Shown piece after piece: positions 44,008 through 55,533 of a DNA stretch of 64,000 nt. Position 1 is the stretch's first letter. Each line of letters begins with the position of its first letter. A model generated the notes under the pieces. That model saw only the letters and a program-made list of their open reading frames with translations. It did no database searches and had not been told where the DNA came from. Location of the stretch: contig CM064523.1 of assembly GCA_032716605.1 (NCBI GenBank), positions 47,090,215 to 47,154,214 on the forward strand. Direction: 5' to 3'. The translations under genes and the position numbers were made by a program. This DNA comes from Paralithodes platypus. Its lineage: Eukaryota; Arthropoda; Malacostraca; Decapoda; Lithodidae.

Positions 44008-44290
44008 GTACAGTAGCCCAACTAAGTGTTGCGACAATATTAGGTACGTGGCACCTGTCTAGTTTGCACTCCCGTCCCAAGCCTGTGTAGTCTTGTCTCG
44101 CAGAGACCCGTGGCAGGTGCCACTGCCTACGCTACCACAGCCAGGGTACACAGACAGAACGCCCTACATATTATGACAATATTGCTATCATTATTTGTTT
44201 GTATCATATTAGAAGGCTCTCTCTCTCTCTCTCTCTCTCTGAAGTTAATTTCAATAAATGTTCACGCTACACTATTTGTATTAATTAGCA
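44008..44290 (+). repeat. Dispersed repeat S, copy 1
   Basis: Aligns to 51655-51912 (minus): GTACAGTAGCCCAACTAAG, TTAGGTACGTGGCACCTG, TTTGCACTCCCGTCCCAAGC, GACAATATTGC..TTATTTGTTTGTATCAT, ending in a (CT)n tract. It begins exactly where LINE family E is 5'-truncated. Family unknown; the (CT)n tail suggests a retroposon. Confidence 0.75.
44219..44241. repeat. (CT)n microsatellite
   Basis: CT dinucleotide run at the end of repeat S copy 1. Confidence 0.9.
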
Positions 44291-44433
44291 CACACGCAAA
44301 TACACACGCACCCACACACACACTGAAACGGAAGGCAAAGTTCAGTGTTATAAACCCACATTCTAAACTGATTTCCTTGATAAAACAATGCGTAAATAAT
44401 TGTGTTCTTTTATCTAGTTAACACTCTTTAGAT

Positions 44434-46290
44434 CAGTGGTTCTTAACCTCTGGGTCGCGACCCAAAATTGGGTCGCAAGCAGTTTTGAATGGGTCGCCAA
44501 GGGTCTCTGATATTTATACTGTTATTGCTCATTATGTTCTTATAATTAATGCCATTATGTTGAATAACTCGCTTTTAATCAATACTTAGTTTCCTAAGTC
44601 ATTTATGTTGATTTCGCTAAAGCTAGATGACAATTTCGGCTTAGAAATACTCCTCAACACCTACGCTTCAATTACGTATTTAATCTAACCGTTGGTAGCC
44701 TATGTGGTATGTGGAGGGAGGGAGGGAGGGAGTGAATGAATTACGGTGGAGGGCCAATGTTGTCATTAACAGTTTTCTTGCAAACATTTAGCAGTTAGCT
44801 GTAACCCTGATAACCTTGGCCAGTGCATTAAGCAAATCTCACTCGTTGACATTCCATAGATGTCAAATATGGTGATAGTAAATAAAGACATTACATTATT
44901 ATTAGATGACGATGGTAATGCCGTAAAAATTAGAATGTATGTACCGGTACTTGTGGACATCAAACGCACATTTATGATGCTATACCACACTCTCATAAGC
45001 CATTCCAACCAGGAAGAACTTTATGAATAGTTGTAAAATGTACAGACCCTGACAACCCTGGAGGCGGGGTTAGAGTGTCAGTTATGTTTCAATTGCTAGA
45101 GTGGTAAGGTGAGATACGTATTAGTATTTTTCACTGGCCCCTGGGCCTTAATTTAAGGATCATGCCACATTTTGGCGGTTTATTCTGGCTATCACTGGAC
45201 GATTTTACTTAACTTAGGAATGATCTCTGGAAATTAAAAGGGTAAAGATTATCTCAATTTAACCCTCGTATTTCATATAATATACCCTTCCTAATCTGAA
45301 TAAAATCATCTAATAATAATAATCAGATATGCATTTTAATCCACAAGGGATTGATACCGGTATTATAGGAGTGTACTTGTTTATGCAAATAATTGTTTGT
45401 CAAAGTTTGCAAAGAAATGGCGATTCTGGGCGGTGAAGCCCTAAACGTGCTCCTTCCCTTTGCTACAACTTTCCTACGTGAGACAAGATTAGGATGATAA
45501 AGTACCGAAACCGATTGCAACCACAGCATGACCGAAGATGCTGCCTGTCATCAAAATCACCTCAATTTGAGAAGCTAGTCATATCCATGCAGTGTCAGGG
45601 CTCTCATTAATGATGTATGATTAATTATTTTGACTCGTAGGCTACATTCCGAAGCGTCTTCATTCACACTGTATCTCTGACAGTATTCAACCTAATTTGG
45701 GTCTTTGGAGTGAAGCATAATCCTATTATGTATTCTTAATAATAATGTTATAACCAGGAAATACATTATGTTTTATGTCATATCAAAAGTATTTCTTAAT
45801 TTCATTTGTATTTTTCAGGTTACAAAATGTCATTATATTTGTTTTCATTAATGTTCATAATTATTCCCTTGTATTGATCACCCCAACCTTAATAATATTT
45901 ACGCAAGTTTTATTTCACTTATTGGTTTTGTTTTTACCAACATAATTTCTATACACCTTGACTATGAGAAGCCTCCTTGTGTATTTAATAAAGCTATCAG
46001 CAGCCTACATAAAACTAAGATTAGTCACGGCACTGAAATGTCAAGTTGAAGTATTTGTGAACCCCTTGAATCCTAGAGCTGCTCTTTCTCAAGCTGAAAT
46101 ATATTATAGCCACTTAGTGGTAGCCAGACTTAAACATGTTATCATACTGAAAAGGTTATAATTATTTATGTTGAAAAATTAAGTTAAGGTCTTACTTAGA
46201 CTTAGGACTTATAAGGAATTTAGGGCATGGGTCGATAGTAAATTCTGGCCAGGATTTTGGGTCGTTGTAAAAAAAGGTTAAGAACCACTG
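44434..46290. mobile_element. hAT-type non-autonomous element
   Basis: The 16-bp perfect terminal inverted repeat CAGTGGTTCTTAACCT is flanked on both sides by the identical 8-mer CTTTAGAT (44426-44433 and 46291-46298). The left subterminal region has GGGTCGCGACCC and GGGTCGC repeats, and the right has TTTGGGTCG. These ends and the 8-bp duplication fit hAT. The 1.86 kb interior has no transposase. A short frame near 45958-46161 has no domain; the interior may be captured or decayed sequence. Confidence 0.9.
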
Positions 46291-46589
46291 CTTTAGATAA
46301 TACAGGTATGTTATAATCTGCATCATATTGCAGTGCTGGGTTATACGAGTAGTTCTATTTACAACATCTGCATCAGGTAATAATATTAATGATAAGAACA
46401 TATATTAATAGACAGCTAAAGTTCTTACTGTTTCTATGAGACACTATTAGAATATAGACAATTATCGTTACCGTATCATGATTGTGGAATCTAACTTCAA
46501 TGAAATTCTGCCTGCTATGGAAATATATGGGAGTATAACTAAACATTCTTTAATTTACCGGGTATATAATTTAAGTTCTATTTTACAGA

Positions 46590-46609
46590 AACACACACAC
46601 ACACACACA
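46590..46609. repeat. (CA)n microsatellite
   Basis: Short perfect AC array directly before a SINE head. Confidence 0.9.
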
Positions 46610-46611
46610 GT

Positions 46612-46790
46612 GGTCCGTAGGGTATTGGTTAGCTCACTTGGTTCACAGCCAAAAGGACAGGGGTTCCATTCCCGGGCGGGAAAGAAACATTTTGGCAATT
46701 CTTCTTACACAATGCGGCTCTCTTGACCTAGCAGTACAAATAGGCCTCTGGAATAAGAGGCCACTTACGACGTCTTTTTTAGTGTTGGTG
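46612..46790 (+). mobile_element. tRNA-derived SINE
   Basis: The head (46612-46685) has an A-box-like TTGGTTAGCTCACTTGG and a B-box GGGTTCCATTCCC. A body includes GCCTCTGGAATAAGAGGC, a perfect small hairpin, and it ends near a T-run at 46778. The tRNA-like arms are imperfect, so this is a SINE and not a tRNA gene. The 3' limit is approximate. Confidence 0.65.
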
Positions 46791-47042
46791 GTCTATTACT
46801 AGCTGGACGGGTACGTACAGCTCAACCAAACACTCAAAATCCAGATATCGGCAATTGGCTGATTACAGATTACATGCATATCTACAACCACTCCAACCAT
46901 GCATTAACACTTCACGCAATATGTTCCCAGGTCGAACTTTTTTCGGTAAAAAAAAAAAAAAACGTGAAACTGTAATTATTGGAAACTGAAGGTGATCAGA
47001 AAATCCTCAATACTCTCTTGCCCACATCACACCTAGTCATCT

Positions 47043-47475
47043 ATTCAGAAGGTTGCTGAACGCGGTAGTATGGTTGGGATGAGCGAGAGTGGGGTGTCGG
47101 AACGTTTACCGGTGGGGAAAAAAAAGTGGGATGAAGGACAAATGACAGACCGACATAGAAGTGGAGCTAAGCGGAAAACCACGTCATATCAGGACCAAGA
47201 AATTAAACAGTATATGGATAACCACTCATTCTCCAACGACGAGGTAGCTAAGCAACATTTGCAATTTCAAACTTCTACAGAAACTATAGGCAAGAGATTG
47301 AAGGAGATGGGATATAAACATAGATCACCAGCTGTCAAGCCAAAGCTAACCAAGAGGCACAAACAAACTAGGCTTGATTTCGCTCGACTATTTGTTGACC
47401 AGGGCATTGACCATTGGGCACGAGTTGTTTTGATAATGTCAGAGAGGTTCCATAATAGTACCAGGACGATTAAAA
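47043..47475 (+). pseudogene. Tc1/mariner-like transposase N-terminal fragment
   Basis: The frame at 47070-47475, with a few in-frame residues upstream, gives a helix-turn-helix start (KVAERGSMVGMSESGVSERL). Next are an Arg/Gly-rich linker (GAKRKTTSYQDQEI), a second helical DNA-binding region (TSTETIGKRLKEMGYKHR) and RHKQTRLDFAR. It ends around WARVVLIMSERF, where active relatives have the first catalytic Asp in an SDE-type motif. That Asp is not present and the rest of the DDE domain is missing. It would have bound transposon ends and cut DNA. A SINE head begins about 70 bp downstream. No inverted ends were found. Confidence 0.7.
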
Positions 47476-47541
47476 TTGTATCACTTATCCGAGTTGGTGG
47501 GAGTTCTTCAAATAAGAACAATGGTTGCTTCACTTATATCC

Positions 47542-47740
47542 GCTCATGGCCGAGTGGTTACGGTGCCCAACTCTCTCAAACATACCTGTAGTGAGTGGGT
47601 TCGAATCCTGGTCAGGATACCTCTCTCCCAACCAAGAGTTGTTTTCTCAGACAAGAACACTTTCAGCTCAACCACGCATGGAAGACTGCGCTGTTGGAGG
47701 CCTAGGAACACAGGGCATGTGAGTTAGTCCTAGTTGATAT
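47542..47740 (+). mobile_element. tRNA-Leu/Ser-like SINE
   Basis: A clear A-box TGGCCGAGTGG and B-box GGTTCGAATCC occur in the head CTCATGGCCGAGTGG to GTCAGGATACC (47542-47620). The spacing is longer than in short tRNAs and fits a class II (Leu/Ser) origin. The acceptor ends do not pair well. A body follows to about 47740. Confidence 0.65.
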
Positions 47741-48392
47741 TGTGCATAACATAATTATATAGAATAGTTATCATACAGAATAATACTTTCCATCATATCA
47801 CTCTTGGCTAATTTCATGTTAACTGAGCATTATAAAACATCAATATTTCTTTACGCATCCACTACTAGCAAATTAACTCCTTACTCATACAGTCCAAATA
47901 CTATTACCTAGCATGACTTGATATAATATGCGCACTAACCACTCCTGTCTATACCATCGGTTCTTTACCTAGAAACCAACTACGTTCCGTTTAGTAAGTC
48001 ATCTTGGCCACCTCGCCCGCCACTATCTGTGCAATATAGGATAGATCTTCCCCTATTACTTCCCTCCCCCTTAGTGAATGCATATCACTTGTTAGCGAAT
48101 ATAATAAATAATACCTTACCTAAACTATCATTGTTGAATAGAGACACTAATTTATCATGAGAATCAATAAATATATAATAATTAATCCCATTAGGATTGA
48201 CTCATTTTGGCAGATTAATCGGGGTTTTCATTAGAGGGTTTATACAACTTAAGGAGGTTCTGTAGGAATTTTAGGGACACATACTATGTAATATTTACCC
48301 TGTGACTGTCATAATCACTTTCTACTCTGAATAAAATAGTTTCTTTTTCTCCTCTGAATACAATAGTCTAATGCTAGTCTGAATAAACTGCC
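47741..48392. other. Unassigned AT-rich sequence
   Basis: No supported gene or repeat boundary. Its last part (GAATA.AATAGT/GAATAAACTG repeats, 48330-48392) leads into the minisatellite. Confidence 0.5.
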
Positions 48393-48918
48393 AAATACGA
48401 GTCCTGATGTCATTATATAAACATAAACATAACAACAAATACGAGTCCTGATGTCACTATATAAACATAAACATAACAACAAATACGAGTCCTGATGTCA
48501 CTATATAAACATAACATAACAACAAATACGAGTCCTGATGTCACTATATAAACATAAACATAACAACAAATACGAGTCCTGATGTCACTATATAAACATA
48601 AACATAACAACAAATACGAGTCCTGATGTCACTATATAAACATAAACATAACAACAAATACGAGTCCTGATGTCACTATATAAACATAAACATAACAACA
48701 AATACGAGTCCTGATGTCACTATATAAACATAAACATAACAACAAATACGAGTCCTGATGTCACTATATAAACATAAACATAACAACAAATACGAGTCCT
48801 GATGTCACTATATAAACATAAACATAACAACAATACGAGTCCTGATGTCACTATATAAACATAAACATAACAACAAATACGAGTCCTGATGTCACTATAT
48901 AAACATAAACATAACAAC
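48393..48918. repeat. 44-bp minisatellite, about 12 copies
   Basis: Unit AAATACGAGTCCTGATGTCA followed by CTATATAAACATAAACATAACAAC. Twelve nearly identical units were counted by the GAGTCCTGATG core; one has a 2-bp-type shortening and one lacks an A. Copies 2-12 are almost invariant, which suggests recent homogenisation. Confidence 0.95.
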
Positions 48919-49078
48919 AAATCATAAGTGTTTTTTTCTTCAGAGGGCTGACTGGCCCACTCATGGCGGATCCCATTGATAATCAGCATATTACAGCCAT
49001 GTGACTTTCTAATTATGTTTATAAGCGTTTTGTCGTTATTGATCCTACTGTAGCACTCGTTAGCCTATGTCTCATATC

Positions 49079-49607
49079 TATTTCCTTTAACCCAGCGAAG
49101 ATTAAGAGGCGACTTAATTCAAGTGTTCAAAATCATCAAAGGCATCGACAATATGAACTGTAGTATAAGCACTTCACTATCGACCAATCTAATTACATTC
49201 GGGGAAACGGTTGCAAAAATATTGGTAAATCTTTTAGCTCACACAAATCTAAGAATTTCTTCTTTAATCGAGTTGTCAACGTGTGGAATGGGCTTCCCCG
49301 AGACGTTATAGACTGCAGTACCGTTGATTAATTTAAACTTCGCCTAGACAAATATCTTGCATCAAACCCGCGACTGACTGCGTTTGTAAATGAATAACTT
49401 TATTGTATCCCCCCCTCAGTTACCCATCTGTCCCTTACTAACTTCCTAATCCTGCCACGGACATTAGTTCCAGGGTAGTAGTTCCCTTTCCAATGTTCCC
49501 TTACTCACTCTAAACCACTGTTTGGACTCTTGATCCTCAGTGTTTTGGAGGACAAGCAGCCTAGAAGGGTCACTAGACATGTTGTTGCTTGATTTCCTTT
49601 GTACTCC
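49079..49607 (+). pseudogene. LINE family B 3' end, second copy
   Basis: Closely matches 5414-5935: RRLRGDLIQVF region, FGETVAKI, WNGLP (about 49283-49300) and the 3' UTR through CCTTTGTACTCCTTTGTACT. More severely 5'-truncated than the first copy. Small indels relative to it break the frame. Confidence 0.88.
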
Positions 49608-51365
49608 TTTGTACTAAAGTTTTGCATGTTTCAAGGAGCGGTTTTCCGTTTTCCACATCGTCTTTGTGGATCCCACTTACAACTTAAATATCTGTATCAT
49701 ATCCTCTCTTACTCTACGCTTCTAATATATGCAAGCCTAATGTTTCCCAAGTCCCCTTTCATTTATACTGACCATATCATGTATTTCATAGTATTCACTA
49801 CCTCAATAATATTTTACTTCTGTTTAATGTTCTAACCCATTCTTGCTATAATTCCGTGTCATTTGTCGTTAGGCGTTAGAATATTATTGATGTTCTATTA
49901 TTTTGGATTGTTTTGACATTCTTCTTTGTACCGTCACTTCCAGTCAATCTATGGACACTGGACAGCAAAATTGAAAACATAATCCATGTGAAGCCTTACT
50001 AAGGACGGGTGAAATTTAAAAAATACGTTTGTTGTTATTCACGCTTCCACAGTAGATATCTATCTAAAAACTCGGAACTCAAACAATGTTGCATTGTTTT
50101 TTTGGTTTCATATCACGACTGACTATGACTTCCAAATATTTGTAATAATTGAGTTACTTAATTCCATGTTATTTAGCCATCTAGATACCACTGATATTGC
50201 GTCTTGGCCTTGTCACCACTTAGATTGGTGACATTTTGTTGTTTTCTTCTGAGATATAGCTGGTGGTTATTGGCTACCCTTGAGTAAGGGAGATGGGTAA
50301 TGGAATCTGACATTACCAGAATGCATTGAGTTAATGAATCTTCTCAAACGGGAGATATATGGCGCATAATTAATAACTTGGAGTAATTATTGTTAAATTT
50401 ACATCCTGAAATTTCTATCAATTTCCAAATGTTCACTAAACTGCATATATTGATCTACATTATATATCATCTGACAAGGTATTGCCCATTCGGGTAGTAT
50501 ATAAAATCATTTTTGGAGAACTTGAATCGCTATCGGGATCAATAATTCAACCTATTCGTAATGTCATTTTAAAAATGACCAATCTTTTTAGTTAGGCCTA
50601 AATCAAGGTCGTTAATGTAAAGGATGAACAATTGAGGACCTGAAACTGACCATCAGTGTAAGACCCCAACCTTCACTACACCCTAATCTGATTATAAATG
50701 CTACTGTTAATGTTAAATTTTTGTTTCCTACTAATTAGCCATGGTTTAATTCACGTAATATACTTCGCCCTATACCATGTGCTGCTTCTTTAATCAGCAA
50801 TCATTCATGTGGATATTTATCGAAAACTTTACTGACATGTCAGTATCTTTTAAGGTATTTTTTGTCTTTGTTTATCAATTTGTATGCTTGGGAAAAGGAG
50901 GGTTAATAGATAGCGAGACACTCACAGCCAACACCGTTAAATTCCATTACAAGATTGATGATTAAGCATTTACAAATGTGACAGCAGAATACTCTTCTTA
51001 ATTTGACGTTTGTAATTTAGTCAGTTGCCAGCCCTTATTACCCCAAGGGGTAGGGAGTATCAACAAGAAACACATGAAAGGAGGCAAAAAAAAAGAGGCG
51101 ACAGGGGAAGAATCTAGACAACAGTTCGCACACAAACATTCGGAAACCGCAATCACTTATTAGCCCCTAAGATCACTGGCTTCACCTCGGATGCTATAAA
51201 CATCTGGACAAATTAAGTCTCTTAGCCATTTAGATGTATAAAATTAATTTGTTTTAGTAACATCTAATACAGTTGATGCATATAAACGTTTAGGATAACT
51301 CATAAAATCTATTCCCGGTGTCAGCGAACTTGGCGCTAAACCTGACCGCATAACATCTTATAACT
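49608..51365. other. Mostly unassigned; weak RT relic near 50590-50680 (minus)
   Basis: The minus strand around 50680-50590 reads like RT motif B (SGPQLFILYINDL) in a GGACCTGAAACTGACC..TTAATGTA context, so an old LINE relic is likely. The rest of this AT-rich stretch gives no supportable feature. Confidence 0.4.
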
Positions 51366-51393
51366 AAAAAAAAAAAAAAAAAAAAAAAAAAAA
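51366..51393. repeat. Poly(A) tract
   Basis: About 28 consecutive A. Could be the tail of an unrecognised retroposon to its left. Confidence 0.9.
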
Positions 51394-51654
51394 TAGATCA
51401 GGAAATAAATGTAGAGATTGACAAGCCGTTTCTCGAGCACTTTCTGAGTTACAGAGAGGCTACGGATAAAAATTAGAGCCAAGGTCGCTGACACCAACAC
51501 CAAGTATAGTGTTAAGTAGGCCGGGGCTCTGATTAAAACAATCATTAACAAGTGTATAATAGATTATATAATACAATATATGCAACTCATTGTTTTCATT
51601 TTAAGTTATGTATAGAATGTGGATCTATAAAATAGTTTGTAGCACGTAAATATA

Positions 51655-51912
51655 TTTATATTTATTAACGGAGAGAGAGAGAGAGAGAGCACCTTCTATT
51701 ATGATACAAACAAATAGTGATAGGAATATTGCCATATGTAGCGCCCAGCGTGTACGAGTACAGTGTGTGTGTCGTGGATGTGTTAGCACAGGTGGGGCCG
51801 CCTGCCTAGACACCACAATGTCTCCTAGACACGACCACACGGGCTTGGGACGGGAGTGCAAACTAAACAGGTGCCACGTACCTAATATTTTGTCGAAAAA
51901 CTTAGTTGGGCT
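51655..51912 (-). repeat. Dispersed repeat S, copy 2
   Basis: Inverted match to 44008-44290, including the (GA)n/(CT)n end at 51670-51689 and the CTTAGTTGGGCTACTGTAC end at 51900-51918. Similarity stops there, the same point at which copy 1 meets LINE family E. Confidence 0.75.
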
Positions 51913-52109
51913 ACTGTACCTATTCTCAGAATGTCCGTAAGCTTGTCCATAGTCGGTCGGGGTTCGTCAACACAGGGTCCGTCCGCATCCAAGGCTGGTT
52001 GTCCGTTTATTAGGTGATGTGCGTAGGTAATGAAGAGCTTAAACGTGAACAACAATAATAACTGATATTTGACGAATTTATATTTCAATTCATACTGGAG
52101 GAGGCCTAT

Positions 52110-52110
52110 G

Positions 52111-52141
<31 letters not shown>
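52110..52141. repeat. (TC)n microsatellite
   Basis: Perfect TC dinucleotide array. Confidence 0.95.
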
Positions 52142-52144
<3 letters not shown>

Positions 52145-52229
52145 CTCCTTTATGCCTCAGATTGTCTCTCCCTGTCTTATAGTAAGGTGTTATTAATAAC
52201 ATTGAAATACTATATGCAGTTAGTAGAGC

Positions 52230-52804
52230 TGTCGGGAATAGGGTAATGATCCCGCCAGGTTTTGGTCCAATAGGACATTTGAATTTGGCGGTATCGTATC
52301 GCTTGTACGATTTCGGCTGGTTCTTTGTGTATTGTAGTTTATTCATAAGTTAGGTTAAATATTAACTGTAATGTATAAATATCTACATCAGCTCCAGATG
52401 TATTATGAAACCAAGTTATGGGTTATAATTATTATGAGCCGGCAGCCATATGTAATTTCGCGAAGCGATCGGACGCCGGCCCTTTAGTCTCTCAATCAAC
52501 ACCATACAGTCAACATCTCCTCCCCCGGCTCTGACTCAACCCACAGTTCACCATGTGCTACAAATATTAATCTATAACAATATTAACAACAGTCCTACAT
52601 CACCAGTCCTCTAAGCTAAGTTCATTGTATCGATATTGTATTATGTGAACATTCCTACATGTCATGCAATTGAATTAGCCGAGTGTGGGGGACTGGATTA
52701 CACCCATCGAATACCTCTCGTTGGTAATTATATTATAACTATTTGTTGGGATATTTCATGTACCAGTGATATGTAATTTAACCTCTTTATCTAAATTCCC
52801 GACA
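52230..52804 (+). mobile_element. BEL/Pao 5' LTR
   Basis: Begins TGTCGGGAATAGGG and ends AAATTCCCGACA, a terminal inverted TGTCGGGAAT/ATTCCCGACA pair. It matches 58926-59498 with roughly seven substitutions and a 2-bp indel by eye. The 5 bp before it are AGAGC, while AGAAC follows the 3' LTR: a plausible 5-bp target duplication with one change. Confidence 0.93.
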
Positions 52805-53591
52805 AATAATGGTCCTTCGTGCCCTTAGGCTTCCTTACCGTTTTGTTTGCTTCCTTGACGCTTGTGGGCTTACAAATGGGTGCCGCCTCGCGCGTTGTTG
52901 GCCGACTGCCGTTCTCTAGTTTACACCCAGCTTCTTCCCTCGTGTTTTTTACCATTTAGGCGCCGTCTCTATCTTTTTTGGGACTAGTTTCCAGTTTTTT
53001 TTGGGCGTGTGATCGTTGGCGTTTTTTGGTGGGTTAGCTGGGCTGGAGTTTGGGGTAGGGGTAATTTCGTCGGGCACCGTTTCGCGCTCTTAGGCTAGGC
53101 TAGGCTAGGCTAGGCAGTCTAGGCCTGCAGGTGTCTGTTCATTTCGCTTTGGTGGTGTGCCTGTGGTGTTCCTTGTGTTTTATCTTGTGACTTATTTAAT
53201 TAAATTTTGCCAGTGGGGAGGGTTCTCATGTGACTCATTTAATAAAATTGTATAGCCTAGTTGCCTAATTACGGTCATGGGGTTCGGTCTCTGTTGATTC
53301 CTAAGCGATTGACAGCCAACAGACCTCATGATTGTGGTATGGGCAGCTGGGCTAGGCCTAATACCTAATACTAGCCTAGTCAGTTCTTTTCATTTACCCT
53401 TCTTTCTCTAGCCCTAGTTTGTTTCTGCTATTTGTCAATTTGCTCAATTAATTCATCCTACTGCAGCTAGTAGCCTAATGACCGTTTCCAAATTGGGAGT
53501 GGCAATGCTATTGCCACATTTTTTAATTTAAATTAATTTGTGTAATAGTTGCTTTATAGTTTAGAGAGTTAATGGCCTAATAGACTTAACG
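52805..53591 (+). other. BEL/Pao leader and primer-binding region
   Basis: TGGTCCTTCGTGCCC begins 4 bp after the LTR, a candidate tRNA primer-binding site. The leader has a short AGGCT tandem tract (GGCTAGGCTAGGCTAGGC, about 53093-53115) and no supported ORF. Confidence 0.65.
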
Positions 53592-54611
53592 ATGACAGAT
53601 TTAAAGAAACTTAAGATTCTTAAGGGAGGGATGAAGGGAAGTTTAAATAGATGTTTAAGAGATCTTGATGAATTTTTATTAAGTGCCACAACTGATCAGA
53701 TTAAGGGTAAATTCGCTACTGTTACTAAATCGCTAGCCACTTACGATAATTATGCTCGGCAGGTATATGGTTTATTGACAATTACTGACGATGTGGAAGA
53801 AGAAATGTCAGCAGATATTGAGTACTTTGAGGACGTTAATACAGCCTTAGCCAGACTATCTTCCACCCAAGAATCAACCTCTGTTAAGGATACCGGTACA
53901 CCAAAGGCGACTGGTTTTAACCTGTCGAAGCTTACTTTGCCTACCTTTTCCGGGGATTCGGCTACCTGGACTGGATTTTGGGATATCTTTGAGTGTTCCG
54001 TCCATCATAATAAAACACTCACATCCATCCAAAGGTTCACATATCTCCGTGGTCAATTGAAAGGGGAGGCATTGAAGTTGATCGGTGGGTACAAGCTAGA
54101 AGCTACAAGCTACGAGTCTGCAGTGGAGTTGCTGAAGAGAGCTTACGGGAGAGTGGAAGTCATCAAGACCGCGTTAATTACCAAATTCTTTACACTAGAT
54201 CCTCCATCCTATGATGTGGCGGACCTAAAGGAGTACTATGCCTCCTTTGAGAGCCTCCTCCGAGCTATGGAGACAATGGCCATCACCAAGGAGGAGATAT
54301 TTAGTGTAAGTATCTTGAACAAGATACCCTCTCCCCTAAGGGAAATCGTAAGACGACAACTAAGCGACTCTCCACTAAACTTGGAAGCGCTGGTGCAGGT
54401 GTACCAGACTGAAGTCTTCAATATGGAGAGTACTGGACACTACCGTCAAGTGGAGATGTCGCCATCTACTGCAGCTTTCCCAGTACAGACTTCTCCTAAA
54501 CAGAAAAGGCCAATATCATTAGGTTGTAAGTTGTGCAGTGTCCACGGTCATCTGTGGTATCAGTGTCCTAAGTATCCTAAGGCTACACAGAAGATTAGCA
54601 AGGCTAAATAG
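53592..54611 (+). CDS. BEL/Pao gag (ends at an in-frame TAG)
   Basis: ATG at 53592 is the first in frame after the leader and matches the usual position. Residues 1-100 are helical. About 105-280 is the Pao-type gag core (KLTLPTFSGDSATWTGFWDI, LRGQLKGEA, LLKRAYGR). A zinc knuckle CKLCSVHGHLWYQC (CX2CX4HX4C) lies near the end. The frame stops at TAG 54609-54611. Two further knuckles (CTSCLARDHFNSTC and CKYCKGKHWFSLC) follow in the same frame up to 54785, so the stop is probably acquired. Gag would form the particle and bind RNA. Confidence 0.9.
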   Translation: MTDLKKLKILKGGMKGSLNRCLRDLDEFLLSATTDQIKGKFATVTKSLATYDNYARQVYGLLTITDDVEEEMSADIEYFEDVNTALARLSSTQESTSVKDTGTPKATGFNLSKLTLPTFSGDSATWTGFWDIFECSVHHNKTLTSIQRFTYLRGQLKGEALKLIGGYKLEATSYESAVELLKRAYGRVEVIKTALITKFFTLDPPSYDVADLKEYYASFESLLRAMETMAITKEEIFSVSILNKIPSPLREIVRRQLSDSPLNLEALVQVYQTEVFNMESTGHYRQVEMSPSTAAFPVQTSPKQKRPISLGCKLCSVHGHLWYQCPKYPKATQKISKAK

Positions 54612-54785
54612 CTTAAGTTATGTACCAGCTGTCTGGCAAGAGACCACTTCAACAGTACTTGCACCAATTCCTACATCAAACCTTGTAAGTATTGCAAGGG
54701 GAAACATTGGTTTTCCCTTTGCACCCAGTCTGATCGGCATGACGGCAAAGAAAAGGGGAGAACCCCCAAAGAGTCACAAAAGTAA
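54612..54785 (+). pseudogene. BEL/Pao gag C-terminal zinc knuckles beyond TAG
   Basis: In frame with gag after TAG 54609: two CCHC-type knuckles, then a Lys/Arg-rich tail ending at TAA 54783-54785. The protease frame overlaps here in the next frame, so a further one-base shift separates gag from pol in this copy. Confidence 0.75.
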
Positions 54786-55533
54786 GAGCGAGGGTGATAA
54801 AGTATCTGCCATGTCCATTGCTTCTCGAGAATGTCAATTGCTTCCTACTATGATGCTGCCAGTAGTGGGGAGTAATAATAATACTATAATGACACGCACC
54901 TTACTTGACCAGTGCTCACAGAGATCATTCGTTCTGCGGTCATCATTACCACAGCTCAAGTGTACCAGCAAGGGTCAAGAGAATTTGCGTCTCCATGGTT
55001 TCACTGGTGAAATAGATTCCAGTGACTATGATATCGTGGAGATTTCCTATGTTTGTAGAAGAAAGGCATGTCCCATCAAGGCTGTTGTGGTCGACACACT
55101 ACCTAGTTTCTATATAGCATCAGAGATTCAACCACATTTGAAATATCTCAGAAGCAAGGGTTATAAACTGGCTGATGATCAACTCTCTGCTAACAATGGT
55201 ATTATGCTACTGGTCGGAGCTGATTATTACTACGACCTGGTTCACCCTGGATATCGGCGGATAGATAAGCTTATAATGCTCCCCACGATCCAAGGGTATG
55301 CCATTTCTGGATCCTATGCCACTTCCTCTAAAGACACACAGGTGGAGGTGGTTACGGTCCTCAAGGTAGCAGTAAGCCCCATAGATAAATATATTAGGCC
55401 AAATGTGCCTGATAATACAACATGTACTGATATAGATAAGCTATGGTACTTGGACAATATTGGAATTGACCCACATGAACTTGATCGTGAGTCCAAGCTA
55501 GCGTTAAGCTCGTATGAAGACTGTAACGTATGA
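54740..55533 (+). CDS. BEL/Pao protease region
   Basis: The frame gives SIASRECQLLPTMMLPVV, then TRTLLDQCSQRSFV and LLVGADYYYDLV, the layout of the BEL/Pao aspartic protease. The catalytic-loop Gly expected after DQ is Cys here (DQCS), which would probably impair the enzyme. The frame ends at TGA 55531-55533, where the RT part resumes one frame over (from about 55514), indicating a single-base indel around 55500-55530. BEL/Pao proteins are normally one long gag-pol frame, so the three-frame layout is decay and not programmed structure. Confidence 0.82.

Noticed and set aside
47542..47620. Functional tRNA-Leu/Ser gene
   Set aside because: A and B boxes are present but acceptor and anticodon arms do not pair properly; a SINE head is the better explanation.
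48413..48989. Repetitive minus-strand frames with a VTSGLVFVVM repeat
   Set aside because: The 44-bp unit has no stop in some frames; this is a by-product of the minisatellite, not a repeat protein.
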